DNA from: Odoribacter sp. AF15-53
GTDB lineage: Bacteria; Bacteroidota; Bacteroidia; Bacteroidales; Marinifilaceae
Direction of reading: 5' to 3'
Length of the DNA: 64,000 nucleotides
NCBI RefSeq assembly: GCF_003479425.1
Contig: NZ_QUHC01000003.1
Coordinates: forward strand, 310,001 to 374,000
Shown: positions 35,316 through 43,825 of the stretch, one piece after another
Position numbering within the stretch: position 1 is the first letter of the stretch
How the letters are laid out: each line of letters begins with the position of its first letter
Program-made: the position numbers and the translations under genes
The notes under the pieces: model-generated
The model's input: the letters and a program-made list of their open reading frames with translations, nothing else
Databases searched by the model: none
What the model was told of the DNA's origin: nothing

Positions 35316-36566
35316 TCATAAAGGGGTCGCGTAACGCTGTTTCCATTGTTTTGGGGTGATTCCTTCGTTTAGCTTGAATGAAGAAATGAAGGAGGATAAC
35401 GAGTTGAAGCCGGATAAGGTTGCAACTTCTTGTATTTGCATTTCCGGATGTTCGAGCAAGAGAATGGTCGCTTTTTGTATCCTGTATTTATTGACGAATT
35501 GGTAGAAACTGAAACCGAATTCATTATTGATGACATTAGATACGTAGGTGCGGTTCGTTCCCAAGAGATTGGCAACGTCGTTGATGGTAAGATTGCCGTT
35601 CGTGTAAATTTCTTTTTGGTCAAAGAGGCAAATCAGCTCGTCTTTCATTTTTTCTCTTTTTTCTCCCAGGTTCTTCAAGTATTTTTCCGGGAGAGGGGGA
35701 AACACGGAGGAAAGTTCCGGTTCGGGTTTGATCTCCGCTTCGATCTCTTCGAGAGAAATTTTTTCACACGGGATCACGGGTGTTTCCAAGATATGCAGGG
35801 GATGTGTAGTCGTGTAATAGATATAGGGTTCGTTGAGAGCATGAATAAAGAGGTAGAAGATGAAGAATATCGAGGTGAGGTGGAATAGGTAGTCGCTCCA
35901 TGTACTTTGAATGGCCGACATGGCAAGAGCGATTACGGCGTAAACAATGGCCAAGGGGATGGCTTGATCCAACCATTTAAGATCAATGTTTTCTGTTGAA
36001 GAATAATTGTTCTCTAATTCTTGAATATGTTGCTTTTTGAATCGAAGTATGCATGTTGCGTAGATGATAATCATGACCATTTGTACGATCAGGCAAATGT
36101 ATTGGAATATCATTCGAATGGGGTTCGCGATGGTATAAGTTTGTTTGAATTGAGCCGTATCCTCTTGTAGGGGAAAGATGAATAGGGCCAGGATGAAGAC
36201 GATTATGGCGGGAAGAAGATGGCGTGTTATTTTCCAGCGATTTAGTCTTTCCGGTTTGGTTACTTTTCTGAAATAAAAAAAGTACAGGGGGATAAGGACT
36301 AGATTGATGGCGATGTCAAATGCCGGTAATCCGAGTTCCCCGGTGTAAAATTTTTGAATGTTCTGGGTCATGTTGAGGATGAACAGGAAACCTGTTAAGA
36401 TAAAGATGACACCCAAGAGAGAACGGGGATGTATTCCGGCCTGTTTGTTGGATGATTCGCCTTTGATGGTCAATAACGTGATCCCGCAAAATAAAGGGAT
36501 AATAAAAGAAAGGACGTATGAAAAATACATCCAAAATATGGATGAGAACATGTTATTATTTATCAT
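35316..36566 (-). CDS. Membrane-bound AraC-family transcriptional regulator
   Basis: A 416-residue protein. The N-terminal half has about six to seven hydrophobic spans (for example IFWMYFSYVLSFIIPLFCGI near 10 and LLPAIIVFILALFIFPL near 118). A linker follows, and the C-terminal 105 residues form an AraC-type double HTH: TINDVANLLGTNRTYVSNVI, FYQFVNKYRIQKATILLL and IQEVATLSGFNSLSSFISSF. It lies directly upstream of the fimbrial operon on the same strand and is a good candidate for its regulator, sensing a signal at the membrane. That link is inference from position. Confidence 0.85.
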   Translation of the reverse strand: MINNNMFSSIFWMYFSYVLSFIIPLFCGITLLTIKGESSNKQAGIHPRSLLGVIFILTGFLFILNMTQNIQKFYTGELGLPAFDIAINLVLIPLYFFYFRKVTKPERLNRWKITRHLLPAIIVFILALFIFPLQEDTAQFKQTYTIANPIRMIFQYICLIVQMVMIIIYATCILRFKKQHIQELENNYSSTENIDLKWLDQAIPLAIVYAVIALAMSAIQSTWSDYLFHLTSIFFIFYLFIHALNEPYIYYTTTHPLHILETPVIPCEKISLEEIEAEIKPEPELSSVFPPLPEKYLKNLGEKREKMKDELICLFDQKEIYTNGNLTINDVANLLGTNRTYVSNVINNEFGFSFYQFVNKYRIQKATILLLEHPEMQIQEVATLSGFNSLSSFISSFKLNEGITPKQWKQRYATPL

Positions 36567-36609
36567 ATTTGGCCGACTTGACTGTTACGTTTACTCCTTC
36601 TTGACGGTG

Positions 36610-36617
36610 CAAATATA
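36610..36617 (-). promoter_or_regulatory. -7 box for the AraC-type gene (TATATTTG)
   Basis: An exact TAnnTTTG on the minus strand 43 bp before the start codon; a matching -33 box is not evident. Confidence 0.5.
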
Positions 36618-36699
36618 GTCAAATATATGTCTATTTGGATGGATTTTTGTCGCTTATGGTGTTAAATGTGTAGTCGATATAAAATTGATTCTCTAAAAA

Positions 36700-36747
36700 T
36701 TGACATCCTGCCGTAAACTTTGTACTTTCGTCACGTCTATAAATGAC
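36700..36747 (+). promoter_or_regulatory. Promoter block shared with 38205-38250 (copy upstream of tsaC)
   Basis: Contains TAAACTTTGTAC followed by TTCGTC and AAATGAC. About 40 of 46 positions match the block before the locus 3 ECF gene. The core looks like a -7 element variant (TAAACTTTG). Confidence 0.65.
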
Positions 36748-37339
36748 TTATAACGAGAATTTCATGAATGATGAGAAATTGAAGGAAGAAGTTCGCAAGG
36801 CTTGCGAGGTTCTGAAAAATGGCGGGATAATTCTTTATCCTACCGATACGATATGGGGAATCGGGTGTGATGCCACGAACGAGGAGGCCGTGAAACGGGT
36901 ATACGAGTTAAAGCACCGGGAGGATAGTAAGGCGATGTTGGTATTGCTGGATGATGTGGGGAAACTGGCTTCTTACGTGGAGGTTCCGGATGTCGCTTAC
37001 GAATTGTTGGAGGTAAATGATAAACCCATGACAATTATTTACCCGAATGCGAAGAATCTGGCGAAGAATCTGATCGCGCAGGACCGGACGATCGGTATTC
37101 GGATCACGTCGGAAATTTTCACGAAAGCGTTGCTTTATCGTTTCCGCAAGCCGATCGTGTCGACATCTGCCAATATCAGCGGGGAATCTTCTCCCAAGTG
37201 TTTTGCGGAGATTAGTGAGGCCGTGAAATCAGCCGTTGATTACGTGGTGGATTTTCGTCAGGAAGAAACTTCGAATCCCGCTCCGTCAAGTATTATCAAA
37301 TTGGGTGTAGGCGGGGAGATCCAGATCATCAGGAAATAA
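36743..37339 (+). CDS. tsaC: L-threonylcarbamoyladenylate synthase
   Basis: A 198-residue YrdC/Sua5-fold enzyme that makes threonylcarbamoyl-AMP from threonine, bicarbonate and ATP for t6A37 tRNA modification. Family motifs are GGIILYPTDTIWGIGCDATN near 28, KHREDSKAMLVLL near 56, RTIGIRI near 113 and KPIVSTSANISGESSP near 132. It is the short form without the Sua5 C-terminal domain. The ATG at 36764 (MNDEKLKEEV) is an equally good start. The next gene, tsaB, acts in the same pathway. Confidence 0.95.
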   Translation: MTYNENFMNDEKLKEEVRKACEVLKNGGIILYPTDTIWGIGCDATNEEAVKRVYELKHREDSKAMLVLLDDVGKLASYVEVPDVAYELLEVNDKPMTIIYPNAKNLAKNLIAQDRTIGIRITSEIFTKALLYRFRKPIVSTSANISGESSPKCFAEISEAVKSAVDYVVDFRQEETSNPAPSSIIKLGVGGEIQIIRK

Positions 37340-37382
37340 ATATTAACCCGAAAGTTGAGTCTTGATATGTCCTTCACATTTT

Positions 37383-37415
37383 CAATTTTCAATTTTCAAT
37401 TTTCAATTTTCAATT
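37383..37415 (+). repeat. CAATTTT heptamer array just before tsaB
   Basis: Four CAATTTT units plus a partial fifth run in tandem and end 5 bp before the tsaB start codon. A similar array precedes the Tricorn-like gene at 52273-52298. Confidence 0.85.
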
Positions 37416-37420
37416 GTGTT

Positions 37421-38107
37421 ATGGCTTTAATTTTAAATATTGATACTTCTACGGATGTTTGTTCCGTTGCTATTGCCCGGGATGGGTATGTGATTGCTTT
37501 GAGAGAGAATGACGAGGGATTTAATCATTCCGTTTTGCTGGGTGTGTATGTCGATGAGTTGTTGAAAGAGAACAACCTGACGTCTGATGATCTGGATGCC
37601 GTTGCCGTGAGCATGGGACCCGGTTCGTACACGGGGTTGCGTATCGGGGTGTCTTTGGCAAAAGGAATATGTTTTGGTGCCGGGAAGCCTTTGATTGCCG
37701 TAAGTACGTTAGAGGCTTTGGCGAACGCTGTGGCTCGTCGGAAGGGCGAAGCGGCATACTACTGTCCGATGATTGATGCTCGTCGCATGGAAGTTTACAC
37801 GGCAATATATGATCGAGAGGGGGAAATGATTCAGGATATTCGTGCGGAAGTGATCGAGGAGGGTTCTTTTGCCGATTTACTGGTTGATCGAAAAATATTA
37901 TTCTTCGGAAACGGGAGTGATAAGGTGAAGAATGTGCTAAAAAATCCGAATGCCGTGTTTATATCCGGGGTCACAACTTCCGCTGGGAATATGGTTGTGC
38001 TTGCCGAACGTAAGTTTGCCGAGAAGAAATTTGAGGATGTGGCTTATTTCGAGCCTTTTTATTTAAAAGATTTCGTGGCTACGGTGCCGAAACGGAAAGT
38101 GTTGTAA
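37421..38107 (+). CDS. tsaB: tRNA threonylcarbamoyladenosine modification protein TsaB
   Basis: A 228-residue ASKHA-fold protein that forms the TsaBDE complex with TsaD, which transfers the threonylcarbamoyl group to A37 of tRNAs. Motifs are ILNIDTSTDVCSVAIA at the start, MGPGSYTGLRIGVSLAKGIC near 65 and CPMIDARRMEVYTA near 109. The frame is open back to 37355, but that part is only the CAATTTT repeat read as protein, so the ATG at 37421 is chosen. Confidence 0.95.
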   Translation: MALILNIDTSTDVCSVAIARDGYVIALRENDEGFNHSVLLGVYVDELLKENNLTSDDLDAVAVSMGPGSYTGLRIGVSLAKGICFGAGKPLIAVSTLEALANAVARRKGEAAYYCPMIDARRMEVYTAIYDREGEMIQDIRAEVIEEGSFADLLVDRKILFFGNGSDKVKNVLKNPNAVFISGVTTSAGNMVVLAERKFAEKKFEDVAYFEPFYLKDFVATVPKRKVL

Positions 38108-38204
38108 AGTTTATTGACAGAGGAGTTGGACGTGGAGAATTTTTTTGATACGATAGGGGAATGTTGCCTGTTTAAATATTATTTTGATGTTTGGATGAAA
38201 ATTA

Positions 38205-38250
38205 TTGTCATCTTGCCATAAACTTTGTACATTCGTCTGTCTTAAATGAC
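38205..38250 (+). promoter_or_regulatory. Promoter block shared with 36700-36747 (copy upstream of the locus 3 ECF gene)
   Basis: TTGTCATCTTGCC, TAAACTTTGTAC, ATTCGTC and TTAAATGAC follow in the same order and spacing as upstream of tsaC. The likely transcription start is within or just after TTCGTC. Confidence 0.65.
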
Positions 38251-38875
38251 CCATGATAGGCGTTTTATAAATGATTATAGCATGCAGATACCTGATGACG
38301 TGATTTGTTCATTGTTAAAGCAGCACCAGACGAAAGGAATAGATTATATGTTTGACAAATATTATCGTCCTTTGGTGTTGTGGGCAGCCACGTTTGTGAA
38401 TGATATACCGAAATCGGAGGATCTGGTGCAGGATTTTTTCGTAAAACTATGGGAGAAGGACGTGGGACGAACTTTATTGCCGGAGACGTTGAAATCTTTT
38501 TTATATACTTCCGTGCATAATTTAGCCTTGGACCGTTTGGAGAAAAAAGACCCGCTTCGGGATGCGGTGGAGTTGATTCACGTGAGGCGTCCGTGGGAGG
38601 AGTACGATTATTTCAAGGAGGAGATTTTCCAGAAGATGAAGGAGGAAATCGAACATTTGCCCGAACGTAGCCGGGAGGTGATTACTTGTGTTTATCTGGA
38701 AGGGAAAAGTTATAAGGAGACGGCTCAGGTTTTGGGGGTGGCGGTTTCCACGGTGAATACCCTGTTGGTGAATGCGCTTAAAAAGTTGAGGGAACAGGCT
38801 CGGGATATGACAGAATATTTAACGTTATTATTTTATCTTTCCGCTTTCGAGAGAAATAAAGAGTATCTTCAATAA
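38246..38875 (+). CDS. ECF RNA polymerase sigma factor (locus 3)
   Basis: A 209-residue FecI-like sigma factor. Region 2 is at about 28-95 (IDYMFDKYYRPLVLWAATFV, KSEDLVQDFFVKLWEKDV) and region 4 at about 145-195 (LPERSREVITCVYLEGKSYK, AQVLGVAVSTVNTLLVNALK). A later start at 38282 (MQIPDDV) is possible. With the fecR gene 86 bp downstream it should control the STN-type SusC of this locus. Confidence 0.94.
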   Translation: MTHDRRFINDYSMQIPDDVICSLLKQHQTKGIDYMFDKYYRPLVLWAATFVNDIPKSEDLVQDFFVKLWEKDVGRTLLPETLKSFLYTSVHNLALDRLEKKDPLRDAVELIHVRRPWEEYDYFKEEIFQKMKEEIEHLPERSREVITCVYLEGKSYKETAQVLGVAVSTVNTLLVNALKKLREQARDMTEYLTLLFYLSAFERNKEYLQ

Positions 38876-38961
38876 ATTCGTTTTTATTTATTTTTCAAAA
38901 AAAGTGATTTCTCATTCAATGATGCGGGAAAGTTTTCCGTATTATTTGAAAATAGGAATGT

Positions 38962-40107
38962 ATGTCTGATAAAAACGAAATAGATACTTTGTTGGTGCAT
39001 TTCCTTCAAGGGCAGTTGAATCGGGAGGAGAGAGAGAAAGTGAAAGCGTGGATTACCGGGGAGGAAGATCACGAAAGATATTTTCAAGAATTTTGTCGTG
39101 TGCATGTGCATTTGCAGTGGATGGTTCGGGAGAACGCCATTAAAGGCGATCTCCCGATGTTCCGACAGAGATTGGCACGGCGTCGCCGGATCGGGAGGTA
39201 TGCGAGCGTGGCGGCCGGTATCGTGTTGTTGCTTGGTGTTGGGTTGGGATTACGGCAGGTTGTTCCCGCTTGGATGCCGGATGATGAGTATGCGGAGTCG
39301 GTCGTGCATCCCGGGAAGGCGCAAGCCATGCTTTATTTATCGTCGGGAGTGATGGTTCCGATAGATTCTTCTGGGAAAAAATTGACGGAGTTTGACGGGA
39401 CGGCCATCGAGGTACATGAAAACGGATCCATGAGTTACAAAGCGTCATCCCGAGAGGGGGATGGGGTGAAGGAGGGAATGAATCATCTGGTCGTGCCGCG
39501 AAAAGGGGAGTTTCGGTTGACTTTGGCAGATGGCACGAAAGTATGGTTAAATTCCGAGAGCGAGCTTTCCTATCCTTGCAAATTCACGGGAAAGGAACGG
39601 GTGGTCCATTTGAAAGGGGAGGCTTATTTTGAGGTTGCCCCGAATAAGGCGTGCCCGTTTATCGTGAAAGCGAACGAGGCGGATATAAAGGTGTACGGTA
39701 CGCAGTTTAACGTTAATACCCGACGTGAAGGGATAGTCGAAACGGTTTTGGTAGAAGGAACTGTCGGGATGAAAGGGCGAGGGAAAGAACAAGTGTTAAA
39801 GCCTAATCAGAAAGCGGAATATCACGTGGGGGATGGGGAAATTCGGGTGGAAACGGTGGACGTGCTTCCGTATATAGCTTGGCGTGACGGGAATTTCGTT
39901 TTCGAGAATGAATCGTTGGCGTCAATCATGGATAAATTGTCGCTTTGGTATGATTTGAAGGTGTTTTATAAGCGGGAAGATGCGAAGGAAGTTCGCCTTT
40001 CGGGAATTATGGAAAGATACCGGGACGTGAACGAGTTGTTACGTTTCTTCGAAAAGAGTTCGGATTTGAAATTTTCGGTGAGGGAGACTACTGTTTTCGT
40101 GGAATAA
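38962..40107 (+). CDS. FecR-family anti-sigma factor (locus 3)
   Basis: A 381-residue inner-membrane protein. The cytoplasmic part (1-74) is followed by a membrane segment at about 75-95 (YASVAAGIVLLLGVGLGLRQ). In the periplasm the FecR domain has VPRKGEFRLTLADGTKVWLN near 178 and LKGEAYFEVAP near 214, and a DUF4974-type C-terminus closes the protein (AWRDGNFVFENESLASIMDK). It is expected to relay SusC occupancy to the sigma factor. A stem-loop follows at 40129-40157. Confidence 0.93.
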   Translation: MSDKNEIDTLLVHFLQGQLNREEREKVKAWITGEEDHERYFQEFCRVHVHLQWMVRENAIKGDLPMFRQRLARRRRIGRYASVAAGIVLLLGVGLGLRQVVPAWMPDDEYAESVVHPGKAQAMLYLSSGVMVPIDSSGKKLTEFDGTAIEVHENGSMSYKASSREGDGVKEGMNHLVVPRKGEFRLTLADGTKVWLNSESELSYPCKFTGKERVVHLKGEAYFEVAPNKACPFIVKANEADIKVYGTQFNVNTRREGIVETVLVEGTVGMKGRGKEQVLKPNQKAEYHVGDGEIRVETVDVLPYIAWRDGNFVFENESLASIMDKLSLWYDLKVFYKREDAKEVRLSGIMERYRDVNELLRFFEKSSDLKFSVRETTVFVE

Positions 40108-40128
40108 GAAGTGTTTAAACTTATTATA

Positions 40129-40157
40129 AAACGGGGAATGTAGCGCATCCCCCGTTT
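40129..40157 (+). terminator. Stem-loop between fecR and susC (locus 3)
   Basis: AAACGGGG (40129-40136) pairs with CCCCGTTT (40150-40157), with ATG/CAT extending the stem inside. It lies 21 bp after the fecR stop, in the same position as the stems in loci 1 and 4. Confidence 0.65.
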
Positions 40158-40226
40158 GTAAAGGCAATCGGAATAGCGTGTTTGGCGACAGGACTATTCC
40201 AATGTATAACCTGTAAATGCAAATTT

Positions 40227-43200
40227 ATGAAATGTAAACGAATCTTTGTCCCTTCGGGCATGAAAAGATTGAAAATTGTCAGAATTATGAGGTTATTCTC
40301 AATTTTTATGCTGGTTTTCACGTTAGGAGCGACGGCTTCCGGGTTTTCGCAGAAACAATTGGTTTCGCTTGACTTGAAGCAACGTGATGTGAGTACGTTA
40401 TTCCGGGAAATCTGGAAACAAACGGGGTTACGCTTCGTGTATAACGAGAAGTATGTTGCGGACTTACCTCTCGTGAACGTGAAGGTGGATAAACAAGAGG
40501 TGAAAAAGGTACTGGATGAGGTTTTTAAGAACACGGCGTTTGAATGTGTTTTTGAAAGCGATGTGATTTATCTTTCCCGCCGGAAGCAGGAGGCCGATCC
40601 TCAGGAAAAAGTAAAGGAAGTTACTTTGAAAGGACGTGTCACGGATAAGGATGGAAATCCGATGCCCGGGGTGACGGTTCGTATCGCTAACATGGCGATT
40701 GGGGTGACGACGGACGTGAAGGGCGATTACAAATTGACGATGTCAGAGGGAGTTCACACGGAGATTATCTTCTCTTTTGTGGGGATGAAGTCTGTGACCT
40801 ACAGGTTTCCGAGGGAGAAGGACGTGACGTATAATGTCGTGATGGAGGAGGATTTGATGATGATGGAGGATGTCGTGGTGATTGGTTACGGGACGAAAGC
40901 TCAAAAAGATATTACGAGTGCCGTGGGAACGGTTCAAGGTGAACAGTTGATGAAAACGGCAGGAGCCGCGGCTAACACGTTTGATAATATGTTGGGTGGA
41001 GTTCTTAAAGGTGTGTTGGTGACTCAAAACAGCGGGCAACTGGGAGCTGCCGCCACGATAAATATCCGGGGAATTACTTCTCCTTTGGGAGCCGGTGGTA
41101 CGCAAGGAACTGTTAGTAGTGCAAATGAACCTTTGTACGTGATTGACGGGATACCTTTCTTTAACAGTAAAGACGGGATCAATCCCTTGTCGGTGATTTC
41201 TCCGAAAGATATCGAGAGTATTGATGTGTTGAAAGATGCGGCGGCTACGGCTATTTACGGTTCTCGCGGGGCAAACGGTGTGATTATCGTGAGAACGAAG
41301 AGTGGCAAACGGAATGAAAAAATGACGGTTACGGCGGGATATTCTATTTCCGTGGGTAATCCGGTGAAACGTTATAAACCGTTGAATACGGCTGAATTCA
41401 AAGAGTATCAGGAGGAGTTGTACCGGAATGCGATGACCGCGACAAATCAAGGAAATGATATGGCAAATCCATTGTATCTTTCTTTTGCCCAAAGTTCTTA
41501 TCACATGGAACCGGTATTAGATGAAGCGGGTAATCCGGTTTATGAACCATGGGGGGAATCGAAAAAAAGAATCATATTTGATGAATATCTGGGTTTGAAT
41601 GATGAGGCTTTCGGGACAGTCAACACGAACTGGGTGAAAGAGACTCAAAATAAAAATGCGGTTACCCACCAGTATAATTTTGCCGTACGGGGTGGAGGTG
41701 CGATGATGAATTATTCTTTCTCTTTTAACGCGTCGGATCAGGAAGGTTTGTATATCAATGATCGCCTGAATCGTTACGGGGCCCGTTTGTCTGTTGATGC
41801 GGACGTGTCCAAACGCACGAGAATAGGGGCTTCCATGGGATATACTTTTTCCCGGAAAAAGCAGGGGGATGAATCCGGAAAATCAGAATGGTTGGTACGT
41901 CCCGATGTTCCCGTCTACACGAATGGGGAATTAACCCGGTTAAGCGGGGAGTATGATTACGGGATGTCGGAGATTACGCTGGCCACTCCGGTAGCTAAAA
42001 GAAGATTGGTTCAGGATCTATCGAAGTCCTACCAGTTTATAGGAAGTGCTTATTTGGAGTACGAATTGATAAAGAATTTGAAATTGCACGGTGATATAAA
42101 TTTGAACGTGTTCCAGGATGAAATGAATACGTTTTATCCCAAAAAGGCTCAGGATGATATGACGGCATTCGGTATGCCTCTTGACGGTCTCTTGAACACG
42201 GGTTCTTCCAAAGTGTCAAATTCTTCGATTAATTTCCGGGTGGATTACCGTTGGATTCACGAGCAACATGAATTGAATGCTATGCTGGGTTACGGTTGGG
42301 ATCGGTCGTTCTCGAACGCTGAAAGTCATAATTACCAGGGATTCCCGGATGATAACGTGTTGAATGATGTAAACTCGGCGGTATCTATGACTAATAAACG
42401 TAGCGCGGAGAATACGGAAGGATTGAATTCTGTTTATTTTCGTTTGGGATATGTCTTCGGGAACAGGTATTTGGCTGAATTTAATTTCCGTTCAGATGCT
42501 TCCTCGAAATTCGGTCCGGGAAACAAACGGGGGTATTTCCCTTCTCTTTCTTTGGGATGGCGTGTGAAGCAAGAGAGTTTTATGGAGAACGTGGAATGGG
42601 TTAATGATTTGAAATTAAGGATGAGTTACGGGAAAACCGGGTCAACGAACGTGGATGATTTCTCTTATATTCAATTCTTTACCCGGGGAAATCGGGATTT
42701 ATGGGGAAATGAGGTGTCGCTTGGTCTGAAAAGTGTTTTGCCTAACCGGGATGTGAAATGGGAAATGACCGGGGAATATAACGTGGGGGTGGATTTTAGC
42801 TTTTTGGGGCATCGCTTGTTGGGTAGTGTTGATGCATATTATCGCAAAACGAAAGGGGCACTGGGACCTGCGCCGGTACCGTATGAAAGTGGTTTCGGTT
42901 CGTACACGGCTAATTTGATCGACATGTCGAATCATGGCGTGGAAATTGAAATCGGGGGAGGAGTTATACGAGGCGAGAATTGGTCATGGGATACCCAGTT
43001 TAATATATCTTTTAACCGGAACCGGCTTGAAAAATTGAACGGTTCGAATCTTAATGAGTTTCTGTTGGATTACTACATGGTAGGGAAACCTTCCGGGATA
43101 CTGAAGGGCTTTGTCGTGGAGAAAATATTCCAGACTCAGGAAGAGGTGAACCAGGCTAACCAGAAGGCCGTGGCCGCGGGGTATGATTATTACTATGGAG

Positions 43201-43802
43201 AATACGCCGGACCGGGAGATTATATGTTTAAAGACGTGAATGGTGATGGGCATATCTCGGATGAAGATAAAGAATTGATCGCAAACCCGGAACCCCGTTT
43301 CTTTGGAGGTTTTTTTAATACGTTGAGTTGGAAAGGGTTGAGCCTTTCTGTCATGTTCCAGTTCTCGCAGGGTGCCACGGCATTTTTTGAATCATTGTCC
43401 AAATTGGGTGTACCTATGGAGAGCGTGGAACGGGAAATGTTCCGTAACACGTGGACTCCTGAAAATAAAAATGCCCGTTATGCCCGTATGGTTCCCAATT
43501 ATTACGATAATGGAACGTATCCTTCCGACCGATACGTGTTTAAAGCATCTTATTTGCGCTTGAAAAACATAAGTCTTTCTTATGATTTGCCTATGGGGGT
43601 ATTGCGTAAGTTGAACGTGCAGGGAATTCAGGTCTTCGCGGGGATGTCGAACTTGTGGACCTGGACGAATTGGCCGGGCTTGGATCCGGAAACTGTCGGG
43701 ATTGGTATGCCAACGGGAATGCCGGGTACCGGTAGCGTGTCGAATATCGACCCTTACCCGTTGAGTAAAACATTCTCTTTTGGCGTGAACGTGCAATTTT
43801 AA
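40227..43802 (+). CDS. SusC/RagA-family TonB-linked outer membrane transporter with STN domain (locus 3)
   Basis: A 1191-residue transporter from the ATG at 40227; an ATG at 40260 (MKRLKIVRIM) is equally plausible, while the longer frame from a TTG at 40182 is not. The signal segment ends near ATASGFSQ. The STN domain follows (LVSLDLKQRDVSTLFREIWK), then CarboxypepD_reg (LKGRVTDKDGNPMPGVTVRI) and the plug with LKDAAATAIYGSRGANGVII. The barrel ends in FSFGVNVQF. The STN domain links it to the FecR/ECF pair upstream. Confidence 0.95.
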   Translation: MKCKRIFVPSGMKRLKIVRIMRLFSIFMLVFTLGATASGFSQKQLVSLDLKQRDVSTLFREIWKQTGLRFVYNEKYVADLPLVNVKVDKQEVKKVLDEVFKNTAFECVFESDVIYLSRRKQEADPQEKVKEVTLKGRVTDKDGNPMPGVTVRIANMAIGVTTDVKGDYKLTMSEGVHTEIIFSFVGMKSVTYRFPREKDVTYNVVMEEDLMMMEDVVVIGYGTKAQKDITSAVGTVQGEQLMKTAGAAANTFDNMLGGVLKGVLVTQNSGQLGAAATINIRGITSPLGAGGTQGTVSSANEPLYVIDGIPFFNSKDGINPLSVISPKDIESIDVLKDAAATAIYGSRGANGVIIVRTKSGKRNEKMTVTAGYSISVGNPVKRYKPLNTAEFKEYQEELYRNAMTATNQGNDMANPLYLSFAQSSYHMEPVLDEAGNPVYEPWGESKKRIIFDEYLGLNDEAFGTVNTNWVKETQNKNAVTHQYNFAVRGGGAMMNYSFSFNASDQEGLYINDRLNRYGARLSVDADVSKRTRIGASMGYTFSRKKQGDESGKSEWLVRPDVPVYTNGELTRLSGEYDYGMSEITLATPVAKRRLVQDLSKSYQFIGSAYLEYELIKNLKLHGDINLNVFQDEMNTFYPKKAQDDMTAFGMPLDGLLNTGSSKVSNSSINFRVDYRWIHEQHELNAMLGYGWDRSFSNAESHNYQGFPDDNVLNDVNSAVSMTNKRSAENTEGLNSVYFRLGYVFGNRYLAEFNFRSDASSKFGPGNKRGYFPSLSLGWRVKQESFMENVEWVNDLKLRMSYGKTGSTNVDDFSYIQFFTRGNRDLWGNEVSLGLKSVLPNRDVKWEMTGEYNVGVDFSFLGHRLLGSVDAYYRKTKGALGPAPVPYESGFGSYTANLIDMSNHGVEIEIGGGVIRGENWSWDTQFNISFNRNRLEKLNGSNLNEFLLDYYMVGKPSGILKGFVVEKIFQTQEEVNQANQKAVAAGYDYYYGEYAGPGDYMFKDVNGDGHISDEDKELIANPEPRFFGGFFNTLSWKGLSLSVMFQFSQGATAFFESLSKLGVPMESVEREMFRNTWTPENKNARYARMVPNYYDNGTYPSDRYVFKASYLRLKNISLSYDLPMGVLRKLNVQGIQVFAGMSNLWTWTNWPGLDPETVGIGMPTGMPGTGSVSNIDPYPLSKTFSFGVNVQF

Positions 43803-43825
43803 GTCAATCATTTAATTCGAGAGTT

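Noticed and set aside
40182..40226. Upstream TTG start of the locus 3 susC
   Set aside because: It gives an unusual N-terminus before the signal peptide and begins just after the stem-loop; ATG codons at 40227 and 40260 fit better.
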